Positions 8,601 through 11,419 of a stretch of DNA of 11,419 nt are shown here, one piece after another. Every line of letters starts with the position of its first letter. Position 1 is the first letter of the stretch. The position numbers were made by a program, and so were the translations under genes. Source of the DNA: JBDHXE01 sp035445085 (GTDB lineage: Bacteria > Bacteroidota > Ignavibacteria > Kapaibacteriales > UBA2268). The DNA is taken from contig DAOMQA010000033.1 in the NCBI GenBank assembly GCA_035445085.1, positions 1 to 11,419 of the forward strand, written 5' to 3'. The notes beneath the pieces were generated by a model. It saw only the letters and a program-made list of their open reading frames with translations, was not told the origin of the DNA and did no database searches.

Positions 8601-10129
8601 CAGCATCATTTGAACAGGAGAAAAGCATTGTAAACGATGCAAGTAGAGTAAGCTCTAATAAATCATATTTTTATGACCATCAAAGGAAAAATCAATTAAA
8701 TAGATATCACGATAATCATATCGAATATGGTAGAGAAATATATAACATCAAAAAATATTCTTACTATGGCGATGGTGCTCTTTCTGCTCGTTCTTTGTTT
8801 TCTAACAATAATTCAGCTATATTTGCAAATATTAAACAGAATGTAGAACAGTTTGATTATGATTATAGGGGCCTGATGAATCGGTATAGAAAGGGTGAAG
8901 TTTTGGCTTCCGATACTTGTGAGATTTCGCAGATGTTGCTTACAGATGTGGAATGGCAGTATCGCTATAACCCTTTCGGCGAACGTGAAAGCAAGTATAT
9001 GACGGTAAATTCTCTCGATGAACGCAAGCTAAGACCTATGGAATATTATCTTTTGGGACCGGGTAACGAGCAGTTCGCTGTTTATAATGGTTTTTCGATT
9101 GCCTCTGGAATTACCGGATATTATCCTTATGAGAATAGTTTTTATCCTATCAACTTACTTCCTGATAGCAATAAAAAATACATCTACCCTACCGAATACA
9201 ATGTTTACTCTGGCGAGGGAGTTTTCAGTTCTTATCGTTTGGCTTACGCTCATACTCAAAAGAACTATTTTATCTATAATCATCTTGGCTCGAAGGCGGT
9301 AGAGGTGGACTCGGCAGGAAATATTATTGATTATGTGCAGTATAGTCCTTTCGGCGAACCACTAAAGAAGAACAACTATCAACCACAATGGAACGAGCGT
9401 CTCGGCTACATAGACAAAGAAAAAGACAGGGAAAGCAAACTTGGAGATCATGGCGTCCGCAAATACGACTACGAAATTGGAAGGTTTACAAGTATAGACC
9501 CGCTGTGGGAGGAATATACTGGGTGGACGGGGTATCAGTATAGTATGAATAATCCGGTGAATGCAAGTGATGGAAATGGGAAGTGGGTAAAGGAAGTTAG
9601 TGCTGAATGGCATGCTGATCTTGCAAGATATTTTCAACCAAATATTGAAAGAAATTCAAATGGGTATCTTGCTAATAAACTAAATAATGAATTCTATGCT
9701 AAATGGTTAACAAATTCACCTAGAATTGCAAATAAAATTAGGAATAACAATATATATGTTTTACAAAAAAGATTAGATGAAAATGTATTAGCCAATGCAG
9801 ACTTGAATGGTGATATTATTAGAGTAGATTTATCTGGTAACAAATCAAAGGATTTAGAATCTACATTAATACATGAAATTACTCACTTGGATGGAGCAAC
9901 TGAATTTCAGGCGTATGCAGCAGAATATGCTGCAGGTGGTTTGTCAAAGGGATCAATTTTAGAAATAATATCTAAAGTAAGTGACACTAACATTCATTTT
10001 AGAAAAGGTATGCCTAAGGAACTAAGGTCAAAGTATTTTGATGGTTCAGGAAATTTTACAGAAAATGAAACCCTTAGGAATGAATTTTTTGAAATTCTAA
10101 AAACTGAAGGTAATAAATGGATAAGATAA
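2678..10129 (+). CDS. Full-length Rhs/YD-repeat polymorphic toxin with HExxH metallopeptidase C-terminal domain
   Basis: The product is 2483 aa, longer than many Rhs proteins (roughly 1500 aa). Residues 1-21 form a Sec signal peptide. Residues ~30-100 (LNLKYQIPLSTQKLNGYDINVSLTYNGS, split over strands) match the N-terminal beta region of Bacteroidota Rhs proteins. Around 1140-1280 lies a non-repeat domain, and from ~1330 many YD repeats follow, for example FYQYNPLGELIQTRYPNN, FSYDARGRVEAMLRY and YGYDEFGRVDTVW. The Rhs-associated core ends in GRFTSIDPLWEEYTGWTGYQY and NNPVNASDGNG (2291-2301). Residues 2302-2483 are the variable tip with HEITHLDGATEFQAYAAE from 2399: His2399, Glu2400 and His2403 fit a zinc site, with Glu2409 or Glu2416 as a possible third ligand. 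The family knowledge is that the repeats form a shell around the toxin. No PAAR, transmembrane or T9SS sorting region is seen, so the export route beyond Sec is open. Its end overlaps the next gene by 13 bp. Confidence 0.9.
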   Translation: MKKYILISFLFILSFPDIIWSSDENITRISDLLKQFNVYGYSNNKTNQLRTYNVEQSSLNLKYQIPLSTQKLNGYDINVSLTYNGSVSSTSLSYVYNSDSKEGMSWYKLQQNRPAWIIGVNEFAVQVASHNGIYFNCPWYYNDKINNNLPDTTNDSGMVWLIDGYDICNSTKFNGNLNNRSQDVIRLLKSDGSLLELYNSNMVPNTGVSPLADEYYTGFYYSNDHISKGYAIVEYMPLKYPSFQNNIYRLLKDNAQGILDMTYLDIFDDYSNDLSKLNFFRPRRLYYYSGDGLVYIFEEAKMNYGYNGFGKENNSFFSDFGSNSSSFTTGIVGYNNNNSTILNGPVLYPTIFYLKELRSDNGYLIDLTYNNYDVYGNEHKINYPKIGRQKLLRFLGHEFHYSNFSWSINATGNNYKLHFNNFTYNGYNDNNMGFNYSNKTFGNLTPIDGTAFVGSASYGMYFSTLGYITQFDINNTPYVVFDYESYEKLYSNISFPNPVLEASAKVKMQNQRMKNIFENVSIIKGDSITSDTNFKQMLHFDYFIDNTILHDIDVVNENSYDASMKIANNMVRSIEEYEEYDNNLVYSVFYDPIFGMLNQRGYPGYYEFKVIETYPQSNDTIETISKYEMIYLDNPLNNNNKFPEITLTNLTEQTKIYAKPNQPQYKVKIENEYHRPSDSSYYNYLYKSRQYESFGNSEYFLKSLTMTSPYFDESSLLFSLADDSVNKKICRLPSIDTTFTFSSKDTNNYLMKKIRKFKHFAHDFGLNNPLIPTIIKQQNISSKDKSQVTNEPTFLETACININDTIVPSRFFIPYEESTYDWDDNLLGSKTYTIIDNLYLNSVFTGLRGKISENYSSGYNDSIPRLITKTSYNHYPDSLYNNSCCMNDNGDYGIEIISNNTCYNNGSIKAIEDIFGHKLYNYYHLPAVYNGSNTGYYHSNIITPIEKTFDINNNKTLITPFLICKDNLQYDINSNTYINKEHLLFQNSNSKGFITETFDKNQNISSYFYDSFDRISKIVLPYDFFDTQFQAILKGDTLSTNTFIYSKRWHDYDNYYCCIQNGVINTDCSEELHHISNINGDTTIYNYFIDLHNFIRLEPFDYCTDSLNCQPNENISEEDCVPEQKINKSNEKLQTISWSKKNPYKIFNEIRDTLVCEWRLKDSRMISFLSLDSIKFVFQINQISDDIDIEVLFSFLSDPSYTITKPFSLMQSNFQPGINAFEITFNASYNPVEINNFLNELNNHIGNGNLDESSFIRIFSKEENKFARFYNTVDIKIYGDFQKYADPSYIHAYTAKYYYYDLDQKTCIQQNFEGTQFLADGSAIIEPIQFNYHYNSQGKVTQKYTYNKGSDFTEFSGYNRRGELNWDRNSRGDTVFYQYNPLGELIQTRYPNNNETNIFYDVGNEAHFDIIDNYFGFCRSVTKVEKSIDNIHLDSIVTFYDAMDRVRQVKEIRKGLNPNNLVNTIIKPTKYYYNNRNLLSHVINNYNDTTKYWYDKWGNISYKFQNEIGYSSYRYNSRNELRFSQTQRQFDSSLIAFNQYDDLGRLILAGEAKIINPLAIDPYINESILNEPHTQVDDTSYYKYQFNRLTDIIQNPDIIQNGLSLSEKVTNITLWSEPIGNIDVPYSFSDLSKNYGFFNEQQMDVNLKLFDSPDSYYMPIPSFINKFKYHTDRFKNELSTMTDFENVQTHLSNVRMVNHYDELPPIKGSVWGEFHNHNIWNQLSPTNYVRNLHGRKSAIAYREQGDQPFNFIVFSYDARGRVEAMLRYTETIGFDAIYYQYNSMDAPTKITVCDGLRSMNIWYGYDEFGRVDTVWSKLNQTGLYGSFNGTYWNINDLSFSNIYDDILPDSADVVLSHNSLGQLDSIYYVLPKIITNFTYDNMSWLTSIHSSITTDQTLTHIFTQLLQRDHRGNIVGESNLLGNLPMEASNSIYNYDSYNQLTNSNIISKGFSYNNNYNYDCHNPTGSGYTFGNRTASFEQEKSIVNDASRVSSNKSYFYDHQRKNQLNRYHDNHIEYGREIYNIKKYSYYGDGALSARSLFSNNNSAIFANIKQNVEQFDYDYRGLMNRYRKGEVLASDTCEISQMLLTDVEWQYRYNPFGERESKYMTVNSLDERKLRPMEYYLLGPGNEQFAVYNGFSIASGITGYYPYENSFYPINLLPDSNKKYIYPTEYNVYSGEGVFSSYRLAYAHTQKNYFIYNHLGSKAVEVDSAGNIIDYVQYSPFGEPLKKNNYQPQWNERLGYIDKEKDRESKLGDHGVRKYDYEIGRFTSIDPLWEEYTGWTGYQYSMNNPVNASDGNGKWVKEVSAEWHADLARYFQPNIERNSNGYLANKLNNEFYAKWLTNSPRIANKIRNNNIYVLQKRLDENVLANADLNGDIIRVDLSGNKSKDLESTLIHEITHLDGATEFQAYAAEYAAGGLSKGSILEIISKVSDTNIHFRKGMPKELRSKYFDGSGNFTENETLRNEFFEILKTEGNKWIR
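8868..9580 (+). other. Conserved Rhs core block, G+C-richer than the rest of the gene
   Basis: This block encodes residues ~2064-2301: RYNPFGERESKY, NSLDERKLRPMEYYLLGPG, the NYFIYNHLGSKAVEVD and YVQYSPFGEP motifs of the Rhs-associated core, and the closing NNPVNASDGNG. Hand counts on 60-base lines give 43% G+C (8941-9000) and 45% (9421-9480). Just outside, the counts are 28% (8521-8580), 30% (9781-9840) and 23% (10141-10200). All cassette homology found in this window falls inside this block. Confidence 0.7.
9009..9075 (+). repeat. Rhs core copy 2, direct repeat of 11353-11419
   Basis: The 67 bases match 11353-11419 with two differences (9019-9020 TG against CC), changing Glu to Gln in SLDERKLRPMEYY. 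The copy at the right runs off the window, so the true repeat is longer. The two copies are in direct orientation, 2344 bp apart, and enclose the present toxin tip and the delta-60 lipoprotein gene. Confidence 0.9.
9432..9581 (+). repeat. End of Rhs core, homologous to 92-266
   Basis: This is the counterpart of the displaced core end at 92-266. The last 36 bases (9546-9581) are identical in both, and similarity ends at the start of the variable toxin domain. Confidence 0.85.
9581..10126 (+). other. Variable toxin tip of the full-length Rhs (HEITH domain)
   Basis: This part encodes residues 2302-2483 and starts right after DGNG. It is A+T-rich and unrelated to the tip of the upstream cassette apart from sharing an HExxH motif. 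The first ~90 residues are mixed and Asn-rich, HEITHLDGATEFQAYAAE lies just past the middle, and a Lys/Glu-rich tail ends in NKWIR. I cannot place it in a named peptidase family; a zincin-like fold is inferred from the motif and the hydrophobic stretch before it (LESTLIHEITH). Confidence 0.65.
10106..10110 (+). promoter_or_regulatory. Ribosome binding site GAAGG inside the rhs toxin tip
   Basis: GAAGG lies 6 bp before ATG 10117 and inside the last codons of rhs. It supports the start at 10117 and tight translational coupling of the lipoprotein to the toxin. Confidence 0.6.
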
Positions 10130-11346
10130 AAATCAATATTATAATAATTTCTTTTTGTTTCTTTTTATTGGCATGTGAAGATAATTATCGCATCGATAAT
10201 AATTTTATATTAGAAGACAATAAATTAGTTTTGACTTTTTCAGAAGGATTTATTAAAACTGATAATGGATTTTATATTTATGGATTATCTTACGTTTTGC
10301 CAAGAAGTTGGGTTCCAAAAGGTAAAAATTATGGAATAATAAAACTTTTATCAAACGGTAAAATTGATAGTAATTTCAAGAATCCTTTTAATTATCCTGT
10401 AAATATCTATCAAATGGTGGCTCTGAAAAACAGAGAATATTTGTTAATTTATGAAAATATTAATAAAAAGAAATTAAATCTTTCAATAATTGATGATTTG
10501 GGAAAACTTAAAGTTATTGATTTTGATTTTCAGCAATTCATTCATCATGATTCAGTCAAGGTTGATCAACTTAGAGCTAATGCAATGGCTCGTGATTCTA
10601 CAAATCATGTATATTTGGCCTTAACTTCATTTTGGGTTCATGGTGTAACTTCATTGATTAGATTGGATTCAAATTTTAATGTTGATGATAATTTCAGAAA
10701 GGAAATATCTGATAAATTTGTAAGTGGTGAAGTTTTAACAATCCATGTCCAACCTGATAATAAGATTTTAATTGGTGGAAATTTTGTTTTGAATTTAAAT
10801 GGAAATTATTATAAGAATATTTGTAGAATAAACTCGGATGGAAGAATTGATACAAACTTTTATAATATCTTTTCCAAATTTTCAGATAATGATTATAATC
10901 GAATTTATTGTATTAATAAGTATGATTCTACAATTTATTTAGGTGGTAATTTTTCAATAAATACTATCAAAGGTAAAATGGAAGATTTGGTTAGAATTAA
11001 TAATGATGGGAGTTTAAATTCAAATCAACCAAATGTATCAAATTTATTTAAATATGTTGATGATGAACCTTATTTTAATAAATCAATGATTCATTCTATT
11101 TCAGAATCTCAGGATAGTTTATTAATTTTAACTGGAATATTTAATTTAATTCAAAACCAGAAAACAAAATTACCACTTGCTATTATAAGCAAAGATGGAA
11201 AAATATCTGATATTAAAGTAAAATTAAATCATGAGATTTTTTATATTAAATATCTAATTAACAAAGATACTGATACAATGTATTTGCTTGGTGATCACTT
11301 TTTGTACAAAAATAACCTTCAATCATTTATGAGAATAGTTAAATGA
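10117..11346 (+). CDS. Delta-60 (DUF5122-like) repeat lipoprotein, candidate immunity protein of the full-length Rhs toxin
   Basis: The product is 409 aa. MDKIKINIIIISFCFFLLAC is a lipoprotein signal peptide with lipobox LLAC and Cys20 as the lipidated residue. The mature part is beta-rich. It has delta-60-type repeats at about residues 208-250 (VQPDNKILIGGNFVLN, then ICRINSDGRIDTNFY) and 270-306 (STIYLGGNFSIN, then LVRINNDGSLNS), with weaker copies near 85 (IKLLSNGKIDSNF) and the C-terminus (AIISKDGKISDIKV). Such repeats are thought to build a beta-propeller. The start overlaps the rhs stop by 13 bp, the usual place of an immunity gene, and the next Rhs core copy begins at its stop. A lipoprotein of this size and fold is unusual as an immunity protein. 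If the role is right, the protease would be neutralised in the periplasm or at the outer membrane. The alternative is an unrelated envelope lipoprotein caught in the array. Confidence 0.75.
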   Translation: MDKIKINIIIISFCFFLLACEDNYRIDNNFILEDNKLVLTFSEGFIKTDNGFYIYGLSYVLPRSWVPKGKNYGIIKLLSNGKIDSNFKNPFNYPVNIYQMVALKNREYLLIYENINKKKLNLSIIDDLGKLKVIDFDFQQFIHHDSVKVDQLRANAMARDSTNHVYLALTSFWVHGVTSLIRLDSNFNVDDNFRKEISDKFVSGEVLTIHVQPDNKILIGGNFVLNLNGNYYKNICRINSDGRIDTNFYNIFSKFSDNDYNRIYCINKYDSTIYLGGNFSINTIKGKMEDLVRINNDGSLNSNQPNVSNLFKYVDDEPYFNKSMIHSISESQDSLLILTGIFNLIQNQKTKLPLAIISKDGKISDIKVKLNHEIFYIKYLINKDTDTMYLLGDHFLYKNNLQSFMRIVK

Positions 11347-11419
11347 TATCAGATTCTCTCGACCAACGCAAGCTAAGACCTATGGAATATTATCTTTTGG
11401 GACCGGGTAACGAGCAGTT
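11343..11419 (+). CDS. Start of a further Rhs core cassette (partial, runs off the window)
   Basis: ATG at 11343 overlaps the stop TGA (11344-11346) of the lipoprotein gene as ATGA. It opens a frame reading MISDSLDQRKLRPMEYYLLG and on through PGNEQ to the edge. From 11353 the DNA is 65/67 identical to 9009-9075 in the full-length rhs, and in the same reading frame as its core. This copy begins about 190 codons before the DGNG boundary, so it is a longer core remnant than the one at 92-266. A new toxin tip and immunity gene probably follow outside the window. No ribosome binding site is obvious before the ATG, so translation would depend on coupling. Confidence 0.8.
   Translation, partial: MISDSLDQRKLRPMEYYLLGPGNEQ
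11353..11419 (+). repeat. Rhs core copy 3, direct repeat of 9009-9075 (continues past the window)
   Basis: 65 of 67 bases are identical to the core of the full-length gene. The junction at 11353 is abrupt: left of it is the A+T-rich end of the lipoprotein gene with no similarity to rhs. Confidence 0.9.

Noticed and set aside
9087..9637. Short open frames on both strands within the Rhs core (9087-9302 + and 9362-9637 -)
   Set aside because: They are shadows of the core in other frames; the Rhs frame is clearly the coded one.

Overview
The window is about 30% G+C, is coded almost entirely on the + strand, and has nearly no intergenic space. It looks like one operon from a member of the Bacteroidota or wider FCB group. 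The main support is a C-terminal type IX secretion (T9SS) sorting domain in the protein at 1287-2099. A delta-60 (DUF5122-like) lipoprotein and a Rhs/YD-repeat protein of the Bacteroidota style (Sec signal peptide, no PAAR or VgrG region) fit this. I cannot name the genus.

The locus is a Rhs polymorphic-toxin array. At 2678-10129 lies a full-length Rhs protein of 2483 aa. It has a signal peptide, a long N-terminal beta-rich part, many YD repeats, a conserved Rhs-associated core ending in DGNG (residue 2301), and a 182-aa variable C-terminal toxin with an HEITH zinc-metallopeptidase motif. Its last codons overlap the start of a delta-60-repeat lipoprotein (10117-11346), the positional candidate for its immunity protein. 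Upstream, at 65-775, is a displaced cassette: only the last ~50 codons of the same Rhs core, then a different C-terminal domain carrying HEAFH (peptidase M91/NleD-like). A small exported protein (778-1236), its candidate immunity protein, follows. At the right edge (11343 to the end) a third copy of the Rhs core begins, 65 of 67 bases identical to 9009-9075, so another cassette probably follows outside the window.

Between the first cassette and the full-length rhs gene are two exported proteins: a 270-aa T9SS-sorted protein (1287-2099) and a 186-aa secreted protein (2107-2667). Spacing of 7 and 10 bp suggests they are cotranscribed with rhs. They may serve its export or may be leftovers of earlier cassettes.

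The most interesting points are: two unlike HExxH toxin tips on one Rhs stem; candidate immunity proteins that are both envelope-targeted, suggesting action outside the cytoplasm; a sharp homology junction at DGNG; an ATGA overlap that starts the next core copy; an in-frame hairpin-capable 24-bp insertion inside one core copy; and a G+C-richer core in an otherwise A+T-rich gene.
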